From the NCBI GenBank assembly GCA_029168955.1, contig JAPDOI010001158.1, positions 62,001-126,000 on the forward strand: a DNA stretch of 64,000 nucleotides, given 5' to 3'. The notes under the pieces were generated by a model. It did no database searches and had not been told where the DNA came from. It worked only from the letters and a program-made list of their open reading frames with translations. Source of the stretch: Aplectana chamaeleonis. Its lineage: Eukaryota; Nematoda; Chromadorea; Rhabditida; Cosmocercidae. The translations under genes and the position numbers were made by a program. Of this stretch, positions 11,069 through 22,758 are shown piece after piece (within the stretch, counting starts at the first letter, position 1; the number at the start of each line of letters is the position of its first letter).

Positions 11069-14000
11069 TCAGTAGACTGGAGTTCGGCCATTATTATTGT
11101 TGGTTCCGTGTTGCTTGAGTTTCATGTTTTCGAAGGCCTCATAGTCAACTGGCGGCGTGTCCGGTCGGTCAACCTGAATTGTCCAAGGATTCTCTGAGTA
11201 TTCTCAGGGAGATAATCTCCTCTACTTACACTGGCTTCAACCGTTTGCGTTGCCATTTCTGGACTGCCATTTCGATTCAGCGTTGTGTTGCTGGTTTCCT
11301 TGGCGGCATTTGATCTGTAGAGTTGATAGAAATAGCTAGACAATCTCAATGAAGGTTCCACTTACAGCTGATGACGAAAACGTACTTTAACGTTCCCCCG
11401 AAAGCCTTCTCATTCAAATGCGGCTTCCTGTAGATACCAGCCTCATACTGCTCCCATACTGACGAGCTATCTTGTCGTGTGGACGCCACGCTGCCTCCTT
11501 CCTAAAAATAGCGTTATGACAGAGCACGGGAATCAGATGCTTTTCGTCAGCTAGACATTCCCTAGCAACGCTTTTCGAAACTTGAAAAGTCCAAACTTCT
11601 AGATTTGACAGAGCTCACAGAATAGAGTTTGGAGCGGCGCAGAGTACAGGGCGAACTTCAATTGAAGGATGCACCAACTCTAAATCCACCTCTCCCGTCA
11701 ACTAAAGACTTGGGACGGGATCATACTTCCAGCGACCAGCGAGAGCGACAGTGCATAGTAGGACACAGGGCTGTGCGTTAGTAACGTTAACGTGTTAACG
11801 CATTAACGGGTTAACGCGGTTTTTTTTCAAAAATTAACGATTAACGGTTAACGAAAAAGTCCCGAAATGACGTTAATTTTTATTTCGTTAATGTTCCATC
11901 CATCTATGCTTTTTTGCATGTCAGGATTCCTATTCTTGAAGAGTATTCGTTTATTGTTCTGGCTGATAGTATTAATAATCCATGAAGATGATTTCCAAGT
12001 TTGGAGTGTACTGACTGCGGTGTTTGGTATGGAACGTGTTTCATGTTTTTTCTGGGACGTCTGGTTATTTATCTCTTTTCGTGGTGATCAGGTAATGTTT
12101 TCAAAATTGTTAACGAAATGCAAAATTAACGTGTTAACGCATTAACGGATTAACGCGGTTTTTTTTCAAAAATTAACGATTAACGGTTAACGAAAAAACA
12201 TTTTTTCATTAACGCACACCCCTGGTAGGGCATATTGATTTTCGATCGATATGGATCGCAAAAAATTGCGTCGCGTGTCTCGTCGCTGAAGAAATGTATG
12301 ATTTCGGTCTACCGCCCGGTAAAAAAAGTGTTGATGCGTTTGCGATCTTTGCTGCAGTCAATTCTAAAGGCATCATTCGCGCTGAAAACCATTTTCCATT
12401 CTTCAGGCTCAATTTCATCAATGATCCCGGTGGACCACGTCGGTGAAGTTTTGCGCGTTACAAACTATGGTTCTGAAATTGGAGTGTTTCAAAATGACGA
12501 TCCGCCACTATTTTTCACCAACCATCTAGCACAAGGAACAGAAGCGCCATCACAGGCGCAAATGATTCAGAATTTGAAATTTTCAATTCGGGAAATTCTG
12601 ACATTTGAACCTGCCCGATAGATACTTCTTTTTCTAGAATAAGTTCCAGTGAACGAAAAGCAAGAGAAATTCACCCACCAAATAAGTTTAAAGCAAAAAA
12701 CACATTCGACGTTTGCGAAAAAAACGAAAAAAACTTCCGACGTATTACACCAGATACGCAGAAATTGCCGGGGGGGGGTGGGAAGTGAATAATTCGAGAG
12801 GATTTAAAATGATTTTTTTTTAAATTTGGTGGTTTTGTGAAGCCTTTCCACTCTTATTCTGTATCTCAGAGAATTGCCTGCGCAAAAACATGAAAAAATG
12901 AGATACAGTTTTTTGCGCGTACGATGCCTTCAAGACTACTTTCATACTTTCCATCACGGCGCGACAGCAAGTATGATATCGTATCGCGCGGAGTGATGGA
13001 AGTATAAACGCGGTCTGATAATGTTCGTCGCCTTCTGAGATATGAAGCACCAAATGACATCAATCAATACGCCTCCATCGCTTGTTGAATTCTTCGACGA
13101 AAATTTCAGTTGTTCTACCATTACCTCCTATTCGTTCCTTCTTATTATTTTTAAGAGTGCATGTGGGGCTGTTAATGCTGCATTTGGAGAAATTCCCCTT
13201 TTCTTCTACCTTCGATAAAAAATTCCGAATTTTCTTTTTAAAACTTGGGTAAACGAACTTACACGCATGTAGGTTTGAAATTTAGTACAATTAGAAGGAG
13301 GTTTCTGTAAATTGATCTGTGTTGTTTTTTTTGTCACCATGGCGTTATGAACTACGGAGAGTCACGTTTGACTCTGGATTTAACCGCGACATTCTTCTTA
13401 CATTCGGAATGTGGTACGATTCATTCGAATTTGTATTTAGGCGAACATGTTTTTGCGCTGGCCACCGTTGGAGTTCCGATGAGTCATTGTTCAGTCTGTT
13501 CGTCTTACCATGGTTGGAGTCCACAACACGCTAACCACTCTCCAACCATGGTTAGCCTAACCATGGCTAATCACAATGTGAGCATGTCGATAGATTCAAA
13601 ACACGGCTAGAACGTGGGTAACGTTTCGTGAATGCCAGTCCATGGGCATAAAGTCCGTCCAAATGAGAGTGCCCGCCCACAATTTCGCTACGGTCGCTCG
13701 ACACGCACGCCGGCCACATGGGCGAAAACTCTCATTCGGACAGTCTTTATTTTCATCTCTCCGCAGAACCATTGTGACTGTTCTTCAGCGCTATTTCACC
13801 AACCACGGAAGGACTTTGTGGTGAAGGGGTCGCCCGGGGAGGAATGAACACGCGGCCCTAGGGACGCCATTCGCCTAAAGGGTCTGCAGAGTTGCAGCGA
13901 CCGGCGAGTGGTCGCCGAGCGTCAATTTTGACACGGCGACAAAAAAATATATTTAGACGTTATCTTTGCGGTGTCGGCTGCTGAGAGCAGAGGCCGCTCC

Positions 14001-17000
14001 GCGTACTAAGCGCGGAGCGTCCAGGCAGCGGTAATCTGAGGCACGTGTCTTTCCCACGATACATCCGCTGAAGGAACAGTAGCGGTTGCTGACGGATCAA
14101 TATGCATCGATCTCATTGCAAATCAACCGCTCAGCTCTAAGCGGTGACGAGCGTGTGGCATTGAGTTACATGCATACTGATCTTCAACCGACCGCATCTG
14201 CCTCGCTTGCAGATGTAAGCGTTTCGGTAAACTAGACTATATCAAAGAATTTTTTTCTCTCTAGCGGCTGGTGAACTTACAAGGGAATGACCAGACCTGG
14301 TCGCCAGAACTATCCATGAAACCGGAGGCCGTATGCTAGAACGCGTCAATTTGGGCAGGGGCAGTGCAGTCGGCGACTTTGAAGGTCACCGTTGCTCACA
14401 AGACAGGACACGTTTATCGTGGTTGCTTACAAGTCAAGACACGTATGTCGTGCCCCAGCAGTCTTTCTCGCTGGCCCCAGCCGCTCCAATCTCCTTGCTG
14501 GGGCGACTAAAGCCTTGTTTTGACTGCATCGCTGCTGTTTTTTCTTTTGCACCCGCTGCTGCAGCGATGTAGCAGAAGCAGCGACTCTGTTCATAGTGCA
14601 TAGTCTCACCAATGATCGAAAAAATTCAATCAATCTGTGAAATTAATGGCTGGTAGTTATCAATAACACGTTTCGACTCGTAAACTCTGATCTTGTCATG
14701 TGAAACGGTCACCGTTTACTAGAAGAAACGTGTCGTTCGCTGACAATCGCTCCATCGCTACCATAATGGCAGCGATGGAGCGATCACCAGCGACCACCGA
14801 AAATCGCTCCTCCAGCAGCAAAGCAGTAAAACATAGGAATTCGTCGCCGCGACCCAGCGATGTAGGGTGATTGCCACGAAGCAAACACAATTGGAGCGTC
14901 TTTCCATGACGCGCGATGAACAGGGAACAGTTGTCCCTCGCATGGCCGCAGCGACAAGGTGCAGTCAAAACATTGCTCAAGGCACAGCGATGGGGCACGA
15001 CATACGTATATTGACTTGTGACCAACCACGATAGACGTGTCCTGTCTTGTGAGCAGCAGCGATCTTCAAAGGCGTCGACTGCACTGACCCTGCCCCAGCC
15101 GACGCGTTCTTGCATACGTCCCCGGGTTTTTCTGATCGAATACATCCCGGGTAGTCATAAAAACCCTATCCTAGCTGCCCGAGTAATACTTAAAGGCATC
15201 ATACACGCTCGCAAATGTTGTCGAGATAACCACATTAGGGGGGTCTTACGGGCCCTAGAAGAGCCCTCACGAAGTTGGAAGAGTTGAAAACGAGTTAAAA
15301 TGACCGTATTTGAGCAGTATTGAGTCACAAAATCATCCTTTCTCCGCCCATGGATACGAGCTCCGCCCCCCAATACAAATGTTTAATGCTCGATTACGGT
15401 CATTTTGGCTCATTTTTTACGCTTCTAACGTCGTAAGCGTTCCAGAAAGGGCCGTACGAGTACATTAGCGTCGTTATCCCAACGAATTTGTCGCTAGCTC
15501 CGCTATTTCAGCCAATGCGGTACAACTCGTACACATCTGGGCCAATATGGAACAAACCGTTATATCTTCATTTCAGTCGATTTTTTTTCCGGTTTTGTCG
15601 TTATCACTGAATATTAACAGCTCCAGACCTTTGATTCATTCCATAAAATTGATATCATTTTTGAGCGGCCTTTCAAGGCAGGGTCCGGGCAGAATTTCGA
15701 TTTTGAGATTTCCCGCTAAATCGGTGCTCTTGCTACAGGTAGTCCCAAGGAACATGCGAAAACTGCGTGAAAACCGGTCTTCTTCACGTTATTCCAGCCA
15801 ATCCCGTTAGCCGATGATCCAGAAAAGTCAGAAAAGTGTGGCCATCGTCCATATTTTAGCGGTTGTCTACGAATTCTTCAAAAGTGCAGTGTAATTATCG
15901 GTCATTCCAGCCATGATTACCATGCTGTGAATACCGTAATCCCTGACTTTCAGGCTGTTTTCTCCAGAAATACGGACTTAGAGTTTGTGAAAATTTTGGA
16001 CGGTGTCCAGCTAGACCAGCCCAATCTATCTAACCCGAATTTCGATGGTGTCAAAGGGGCCGAATAGAGTCTCGCCGCGCGACGGGGCGGCAGCATGGTG
16101 TGCAGCCGTATCGATCAAGCGCGAGGCGGCGCGGCGGGTCGATTAGACGAGGTCAGGGCGGAATCTGGCAGCGGCCGCCGCCGGCGGCTGCCGCATGGCC
16201 AGGCGGCGCCGCTTTGCAACCCCGAGCGGTGCGGCGAAGTGGCGCGGCGAAAGCAGACGGTCGAGCCCGCTTTCCATGATTGAATGGTCAAATATATGTG
16301 TTTATGAGGTAAATTTCTGTTTACCGGTGTACTTACATCGAGTTCACTTCTAGTCATAGGATTTTGGGCTCTTGAAACCTAATTTTTGAAGTTTTAAAGA
16401 TCTTGACACCAATTCAAGGGCTATTTTTTTTACTAAACTTCGAATTTGAAAATTCCCACGTAACTTTTGAACAACGCCCTTCTAAACTTCCATTTCAGAA
16501 ACTTATTTTCAGCTGGAAGCAGATCTTCTACGAATAACTAATTTTAGAAAAGCACAGTTGCCTCGATAAGTAATAGTGAGTAAAAGACATAGACATTAGA
16601 CACTAGGTTTTGAATGAATTAATAATTCGATTACCATGTTTTCATAATATGTCGAATGAATGAATAGTTCGGATAACCACTTTTGTAAAAACCTCTGACT
16701 GATGAGTTTTTTGAATAAACCTTTTTCATTGTAAAATCACCAAATGAGTAAATGTACTTGAATGATAAATTCTTAAAATTTCCGAGTGAATGAATTTTGT
16801 CGAATTTTTGAAAATATTGAATGAATTATTAAATTTGAACTAACGAATTGGGACTCTCGAATATTTTTTGAAAATTTTTGATAATCTATCCTCCATTCGA
16901 TTCGAATATTCGGAAAGTTGGTCCGTATGTTCGAAATCAAAATAGATTTTTCGAATTATTTCTGAATTGTAAAAGGATATTCCCCACCCATTTTTTCAGT

Positions 17001-20000
17001 TGCAGAAAGTATTCGAATGCCGTGACCCAAAATTGCGCGAATATTTTGGAAAGTTGAATAGTTCAGTTACTCAAATAAAGCGAGTATTCGAAGAACCAGT
17101 AAATTTGGAACCCCGAATGAATGGAATATCCGAAAAACCTATCAGTGCAGAATTCCGAAAAAATCAATCACTTTATAAAGCAAATAATTAACATCCTGAA
17201 TGAACCGAAAACCCGAGGAAACTAAAAAAATCCCAATCCCCGAATGAATCAGATTTCAGAAAATACAATTTGAGGTTCCCCAATGAATAGAATATTCCGA
17301 TAGTTCGAATAATATTCGAATAAGTTGTCCATTGGGTCGCAAATCTGACGAATACGTAAGGTAAAATGTTACAACTGTACGACTCTAAAAATGAATGCAA
17401 GAAAATGGATGGGGTGCACGTCGATCACGGAATCCTTTTTCAGGGAAGAATCCTTCACTGAACATGACCCAAGTCGCCGTAAAATTAAATCCAGCTCCAA
17501 CTTGGCCAATCTGAATATTACAATATTTTAATTCGAAACTTAGACGTCAGGTGCATAGCCCTGTACGTAGTACGCAAAAGCGCGTCGCCGCTCCAGTTTG
17601 CCGCGGCCCGTTCATAGCATTTGAAGATCGGCGGCGATGAGAAATCTTGTAGGCGCGGCACGCCGCGCCGTTTCCATCCTCCGCCGCCCTTTCAGCGCCG
17701 AGACTCTATTCGACCCCAAAGACTGACCGGACCTTGCCTTTGAAGAAAATATTATGGGCGTAGAAATTGCGAGCGCTGTAGGTAAAATTTCCTTAATCTG
17801 CCGTTAACTGTCTTTATCGTTCAAATTATCGGAAACTTGTCTCATATCCGTGTTCAGCACCTCAACGATCTCTTCTCGGAGAAGTTCGAGCAAAATTTTT
17901 TTTAAATTTTTTTTTTATAAAAAAAAATTAAAAATTAAATCATTACTCGGGCAGCTGAAATAGAATTTTTAAAAGTACGCGGAAGGTGTTCGATCAGAGA
18001 AACATGGCTACATGCGCAGTTCTGGCAAACAGGTTTGGTCACTTCCTAGTTAGGACTCCGGCAAAGGATTCCAACCCGTAAAACAGAGATCACACGTCTC
18101 GACCACAACCAGACTGTCCCTCCGATGCGAATCGTAACTGATTTCTCTAATCTAATTCCTTCAATTGTGTTTTTATGGGATCTCTGGGCTCACTTGAATT
18201 TCTCTATGTTTCAGAGCCTGTTTTTCGCACTCCGCGGTGTGAATCAAATTTCAGGTCAAATTGTTAGTTTTCCTCCTGGCCGCACAAATTCCGATTCTAG
18301 ACCATTTTTATCGAAAGGTTTGGTTGCTGCGACACAAAGTCTGTCCGAATGGAACTACCCGCCCAAGTGGTTGGCGTGCGTGTCGAATGGCCGTCCCAAC
18401 TGACATTTTCGGATAATCTTTCTCTTGCCTGCAAACAGCTGACTAGAATATTATTGACACTTTTACCAATGTTAATCGATTCGCGCGTCATAAAGAAGCC
18501 GTGGCGACGGCCTCTCGACACGCACGCCGATCGCGTTGGCGGACAGTCTCATTCGGACGGACTTTAGTCGCTCCCTAAGGCAACTTTCATAGTCCTCACC
18601 GCAAGCGCGGCACTCGCGGGAGGGGCGGTGGACTATGAAAGTTCTTACCGCGCGGCATGCGCGGTAAGAACTTTCATAGTTCATCAGCACCGCCATAGCG
18701 GCGCCGCCCAAACCGCCGTGGCGGTTTTACCGTTTCAATCAATAATTGTTTCTCGATTCGAGTCCACTCCAACATAAATAATTCTGGGACTATCCTGCGC
18801 CACCGCAAACGCAAATGCAAGCCAGGAATTTCTGTGCAAGTCTCAGTTGAGGCCCGACTTTTACTCGCACCGCCATAGCGGTGCCGCTGGAGATTTCATA
18901 GTGGCTTTCCGCTCGTCCCGCGCGTGCCGCGCGGTGAAACGTTTTATAGTCCACCGCTCGTCCCGCGCGTCACGCGCGTGCCGCGCTTGCGGTGAGGACC
19001 ATGAAAGATGCTTTATGCCTTTGCTTGACTGACGGTGCTTCCGAGCGGGATGTTAATATGAACATACCTCTCCTCAACAAAATGCATCTTCATCAGAAAA
19101 GAACTAAAGATTAACATTCCTCAAACACAACATGAATACTTGAACCGTCTACCCTCAGTATCCATCCTGAGAGCGAGGAATTAGCAGGATTGAGAAGAAG
19201 GTGGTATGAATAGTGTTAAACTTATGAATGATGTTTTGGTGGCATCTTGGATGGTGTCTAAATCTGCAGTGAGTGACGCCATGATCAGCAACAGACTGAC
19301 CCATACAGCGGTGTGAACTCTCGAAAAGAGCCCATAAATTCGGGAGAGGGAAAGGAATTCTCACAGCGAACGTTTCAGAACTCGTCAGAGTTTTGGGAAA
19401 GCGTTTTGACTAAGACGGTATTGGAAAAATTCGCGAGATTTGCCAGGTTAAAATTTCTTGAAGGCAGTGTTCACGAAAAGAATCGTTTTTCTGCTTTTTT
19501 GCCTATCTTAAAGACGGTCCTATGCTGATTCCAATGACGTTTTTGGATTCCTTCAAGACCTTCTGGGAACGAAGTTAAGGTCCCTCAAAAATTGAGCTAG
19601 GAAGTATGGTGGACGAGTTGTCCGAGGCTTGTAACTTCCTTCTTTTGCAGCCAATGTATGCGAGCTGACCTGAGTAAAGAGAGAAGTTGAGAATGATGGA
19701 AAGAACGGGGCTATTGATTGGAAATCATCGCTCATTTCAAAATCTCGAGCACTCATTTGTTCACGTCGGTGGGTGGGGAAAGTGCATCGAGGGTGTGACG
19801 AGCTGACGGGTGTCCAACTCTGGGGCCGTAGGAGACCGTTCCGAGCTCATTTTTCCTAGTTTTTTTCAGCGTTAGGGTTGCGCTTGGTTCCGCAGCTGCC
19901 GATCTCCGCCAAAAAATCAGACATGGTTTTAATCGTGAACACTGCCTTTAACAGGAAGCTACTTTTCTGCATTTTGGGTGTGAATTAGCTATCTCGAAAA

Positions 20001-20690
20001 GCAGCGAAGAAATTCTCATTTCGCTAAGCCCGTTCCTGATACTTCATTTTGTTAATACAACAAATCATTCACAGACCTTTTTCAACGTCTTCCTCCGATA
20101 CGTGTCGTAGTAGGACTCGTAGTGATCAGCGGGATAACTGGCTGGTTGGTAGGATGCCTCAGGCGGTCCAACATGGGATCCAGGCATGTAGACTGGTTCC
20201 TCGTAGGCGCTTCGTCGTGGAATTGTGCCATAGATCGACTCCGGTCCGGTAATAATCGGGCCCTCTCCGGGACTGCATGGGCGATGCTGATACGGATGAT
20301 GTGCCATGAAGTGTGGCGGAGGCGGCGGCATGAAGAATCCCCGCGGTGGCGCGGCGCCAAATGGCGGGGGTGCCATCATCGGGAACATGTGAGGCGGAGG
20401 TGGGGGTATCCTGGCGCCGGGGGGTAACCGCATCATATGTGGAGGTGGTGGTGGATGTGGATGGAATGGCGGCCCACCGCGGAAGAAATGTGGCGGAGGT
20501 GGCGGGAATGCCATCATGGGATGATGTGGAGGAGGCATCGGGAATGGCATTCGGGCTCCAGGTGGCGGCATTGGTGGTCCGTAGTGAGGATGATGACGTG
20601 GATCGACGCCACCACCGTAGGCCAAGTCCGCCTCGGAACCGGCACGACGCGGCGGTTCGGTGAAGGGCACCAGTGCGGAACGGACGGCAC
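11069..20690 (-). CDS. Proline-rich, receptor-tail-like protein, C-terminal four exons
   Basis: Exons are 20077-20690, 11386-11501, 11230-11314 and 11069-11173 (stop 11069-11071). Phases match at every junction (0, 2, 0). Donors are GTCTGT, GTACGT and GTAAGT; acceptors are ATTCCAG, TTTTTAG, CTACAG and ATTCAG. The large exon is dominated by Pro, His, Met and Gly, has an FPPPPP motif (the EVH1/Ena-VASP binding type) and then a Tyr-rich segment (DHYESYYDTYRR). Later exons are Ser/Asn-rich and include EMATQTVE, which fits the dynein LC8 TQT motif. The end is NGRTPVY. This looks like the cytoplasmic tail of an adhesion or guidance receptor, but that is inference. Upstream exons are not found: no open frame with the required phase precedes 20690 convincingly. 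The 8.6 kb intron 11502-20076 holds MITEs and an opposite-strand gene. Confidence 0.72.
11716..12310. repeat. Palindromic MITE, family H, copy 2 (split)
   Basis: The arms GATCATACTTCCAGCGACCAG and GTCGCTGAAGAAATGTATGAT match copy 1 at 1-116, and the centre ATTGATTTTCGATCGATATGG is also shared. It is split by the hAT-like element at 11766-12224. Confidence 0.7.
11766..12224. mobile_element. hAT-like MITE with TTAACG repeats
   Basis: The TIRs are CAGGGCTGTGCGTTA and TTAACGCACACCCCTG. The target duplication is GTAGGACA / GTAGGGCA (7 of 8 bases). Both ends carry arrays of TTAACG. The same family, 111 bp long, is at 56918-57028. Confidence 0.87.
12364..12933. mobile_element. TTAA MITE (degenerate ends)
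   Basis: The left end is CTAAAGGCATCATTCGCGCTG; the right end mirror is TTGAAGGCATCGTACGCGC. TTAA has decayed to CTAA and TCAA. A frame at 12235-12621 is mostly element sequence. Confidence 0.65.
12934..13016. repeat. Small GC-rich palindromic MITE
   Basis: ACTTTCATACTTTCCATCAC pairs with GTGATGGAAGTATAAACGC around a GCGCGA-rich centre, similar to the pair at 37765-38080. Confidence 0.55.
13320..13610 (+). other. Ambiguous open frames around CCATGGTTGG palindromes
   Basis: Two overlapping plus frames are open (one starting MNYGESRLTLDLTATFFLHS). CATGGTTGGAG and CTCCAACCATGG form an inverted pair at 13509-13552, so at least the right half is repeat. I cannot decide whether the left half is an exon. 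Confidence 0.2.
13649..13750. repeat. Palindromic MITE, family R, copy 1
   Basis: TAAAGTCCGTCCAAATGAGAG pairs with CTCTCATTCGGACAGTCTTTA. The second copy is at 18335-18566. Confidence 0.75.
14333..15118. mobile_element. Long-palindrome MITE, about 790 bp
   Basis: The left 120 bp, with GACAGGACACGTTTATCGTGG and CACGTATGTCGTGCCCCA, reappears inverted at 14990-15115. The centre is rich in GCGATGGAGCGA-type repeats. Frames on both strands are by-products. It sits in the intron of the 14083-17905 gene. Confidence 0.8.
15190..15676. mobile_element. TTAA MITE, ACACGCTC subfamily
   Basis: The left end is TTAAAGGCATCATACACGCTC. The right end is shortened to TTTTTGAGCGGCCTTTCAAG. The interior matches, in reverse, the complete copy at 34135-34626. 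Confidence 0.78.
16056..17717. mobile_element. GGGGTCGAATAGAGTC inverted-repeat element, 1.66 kb
   Basis: The ends GGGGCCGAATAGAGTCTCG and CGAGACTCTATTCGACCCC are inverted, flanked by AAA on both sides, a 3-bp duplication as seen in PIF/Harbinger-like elements. GC-rich outer arms enclose an AT-rich core with many GAATGAATA/TTCGAAT motifs. It lies inside a coding exon. Confidence 0.78.
18335..18566. repeat. Palindromic MITE, family R, copy 2
   Basis: The outer arms CAAAGTCTGTCCGAATGG and CATTCGGACGGACTTTAG match copy 1. An inner pair, GGCGTGCGTGTCGA / TCGACACGCACGCC, is also present. Confidence 0.72.
18575..19015. repeat. Nested GC-rich palindromes with a perfect hairpin
   Basis: CTTTCATAGTCCTCACCGCAAG near 18586 pairs with CTTGCGGTGAGGACCATGAAAG near 18990. 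Inside, 18633-18679 is a perfect hairpin with 21-bp arms (CTATGAAAGTTCTTACCGCGC) and a 5-nt loop. GCGGCGC motifs flank it. This is a MITE cluster, not a gene. Confidence 0.7.
19458..19951. mobile_element. TTAA MITE
   Basis: The left end is TTGAAGGCAGTGTTCACGAAAAG; the right end is ATCGTGAACACTGCCTTTAA. The interior matches the element at 9128-9621 in reverse orientation. Confidence 0.82.
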
Positions 20691-20965
20691 CTGGAATATT
20701 CATGACTTTGGTGACAGAATGAATAACGATCTTGACTGCTTGTTACCAGTTTTTGCTCACATTCCTGCACCATAGCACGGAAACTTTGCATTGATTTAGT
20801 GACATAGCTCGCGCGAGGATGCATCAATCAACTCATTTTAAGATAGCAGGCCAGTGCTAAGTTTCCACAGCCAAAGTATTTCCTACGCAATGCACCGCTT
20901 TTCATCCAATTTTCGTCCCTGAACTCGCCACTGGCAATGCCGAAACTAAGACCCACGATCGCCCT

Positions 20966-22542
20966 CACAAGTGAGGTATACAAAGCGTAGGTCGGATCTG
21001 CGAAGACGACGAGTATCGTCAGTATCTCTTCTGGCTCAATAGTGAAAATGCGCAGTATACCGCCCCGAGCTGCAGGTTCAAAAAAGTTATGATTATTTTT
21101 CAAGCCTTGCGAAAGAGCAGGGGTACCTATCAGGCATTTTTTGAAGTTTCAAAAAAACTTCTCGGATTTAGCCCAAAGGTTGTATGTTAGGGTTCTCTAG
21201 GGTGGTGAACTCGAATCTGGAGTCCATTTGTCGAAAGTTTGAGGTTTACTGTAAGTTACGGCAGGTAACATGTCATTTAGGGGTCAAAACCCACCATAGT
21301 ATTTTGAAAATCGACAAACGAACGTTAAGTTTGTATTCTCCACCCCGAATAACCCCCGTATACAAATGTTGAGTAAAATCTGAGGTTTTGACCAAACTAC
21401 CGTATACCCACCGTAATCTACCGTAATCTGCACAAAATCGATAAACGGACACCAGTTTCGTGTTTAGCACTCCAAATAACCCTCAGTAAATGATTTTAAG
21501 ACATATCTGGCGTAGAAAACCGGAAACCTCGAGAGTGGCGTTTTTCCCTCGAAATTTTACCTAGTTGGGAAGCTTTAAAGGCAGTGTTCACGATGAAAAA
21601 ATTTTTCGAAATTCCACTAGGATTGGTAGTGGAGGGACACTCTGTAACGCTAACGTCGAAAGAACGCATGAAAACGAGGCAGGAAGAGCCCCAAAAGAGC
21701 CCGAAGTTGCAACTTCGAGCGCATTGAAAACCCCAAAAGCGCATCACACGCCCACCAACGTGAACAAATGAATGCTCGAGATCGTGAGATGAGCGATGAT
21801 TTTCAATCAATAGCCCCGTTCTTCCCTTCATTCTCAACTTCTCTCTTTACTCAGGTCAGCTCGCATACATCGGCTGCAAAAGACGGAAGTTACAAGACTC
21901 GGACAACTCGTCCACCATGTTTCCATAGCTCAATCTTTGAGGGACCATGACTCCGTTACCAGAAGGTCTTGTACGATTCCAGAGACATCATTGGGATCAG
22001 CATGGGGCCGTTTTAAAGATAAGCGGAAAAACAGAAAAAAGATTTTCATCGTGAACACTGCCTTTAAACGAAATCAGCCGAAAACTCTGGAAAATCTACT
22101 GATAAACTATACATTCGTGATCATCTCCCCAAAAAAACCCGCCTGGGAGAATTTTAATTCAAATCTGAAACATTTTTCTAAAACGCATCGGAAGCCCTCT
22201 TCTACCCGGTACAAATGAACGCCCAACCGAAAATCCGTACGAGCTCAAAACGCTGTCAGTCTGGACAAGGTATGGAAAATGTGCCTTCACCCAAACTTAG
22301 CTCAGTGTGGTAATTTTGGGTGCTGAACACATTTGTGAGGTCCGTTTCCGGATTTTTCGAAGACTAACGAGCTTTTTGGAAGGTACAAGAAGCACAAAAA
22401 ATGACTTTTTAAGCTTGTAACTTCTTGGAACCTGCAGCTCGGGGCGGGATACTGCGCAGTTTCACTATTAAGTAACAAGAGATACTAACGACACTAGTCG
22501 TTTTGGCAGATCCGACCTACGCTTTGTATACCTCCCTTGTCA
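20966..22542. mobile_element. ACAAGGGAGGTATAC element, copy 1, with a TTAA MITE inside
   Basis: The ends ACAAGTGAGGTATACAAAGCG and GCTTTGTATACCTCCCTTGT are inverted for over 100 bp. Subtracting the TTAA MITE at 21575-22067 leaves about 1.08 kb, the length of the intact copy at 45718-46794. No transposase was seen. Confidence 0.85.
21575..22067. mobile_element. TTAA MITE with clean target site
   Basis: The ends are TTAAAGGCAGTGTTCACGATG and CATCGTGAACACTGCCTTTAA, with TTAA on both sides. The homologous empty sites at about 46316 (AGCTTCGATCGAAA) and 30803 (AGCTTTGAACGAAA) show that only TTAA was duplicated. Confidence 0.92.
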
Positions 22543-22758
22543 GTTGTCGTGAACGGCCAACAAAGAGCATCCCATGTTCAATGATTTCCTTTTTTCTAGA
22601 TGACATGAATGGATCGCTGCGTGCGCTCATCTTCTGATGACATTTCCGACACATTCTGAAAGGTCACATTTCTGCTGCACGTCAGCAGCAGGGACAAGGC
22701 CAGTAGATGCGACCACTCTGTCTAGGGAAAGTTCACACTAATTTCATGATATTCGCGC

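Larger units (their letters stand above)
14083..17905 (+). pseudogene. Unrecognised gene in the intron of the proline-rich gene, broken by a MITE
   Basis: Exon 14083-14214 has 44 codons, contains NRSALSGDERVALSYMHTDL, and ends at a GTAAGC donor in phase 0. Exon 15798 onward follows a TTATTCCAG acceptor in phase 0 and contains KCGHRPYFSGCLRILQKCSV, SHDYHAVNTVIPDFQAVFSR and LEFVKILDGVQL. At 16056 a 1.66 kb inverted-repeat element interrupts it; past the element the frame resumes as FEENIMGVEIASA, with a GTAGGT donor at 17778 and a TGTTCAG acceptor at 17856-17857, then HLNDLFSEKFEQ. Removing the element and one AAA leaves an in-frame TGA (GAC TGA), so the gene is probably dead; with the element present the frame ends at TAG 16065-16067. 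A further coding-looking patch at 17966-18081 (MATCAVLANRFGHFLVRT, stop TAA) may be its last exon. No family was recognised. Confidence 0.55.

Noticed and set aside
14696..15145. 149-aa minus ORF
   Set aside because: It lies wholly in the arm and centre of the 14333-15118 palindrome.
20082..20827. Several long ORFs on both strands overlapping the proline-rich exon
   Set aside because: Shadow frames of the GC-rich, Pro/His/Gly-biased exon 20077-20690, whose frame matches splice phases.
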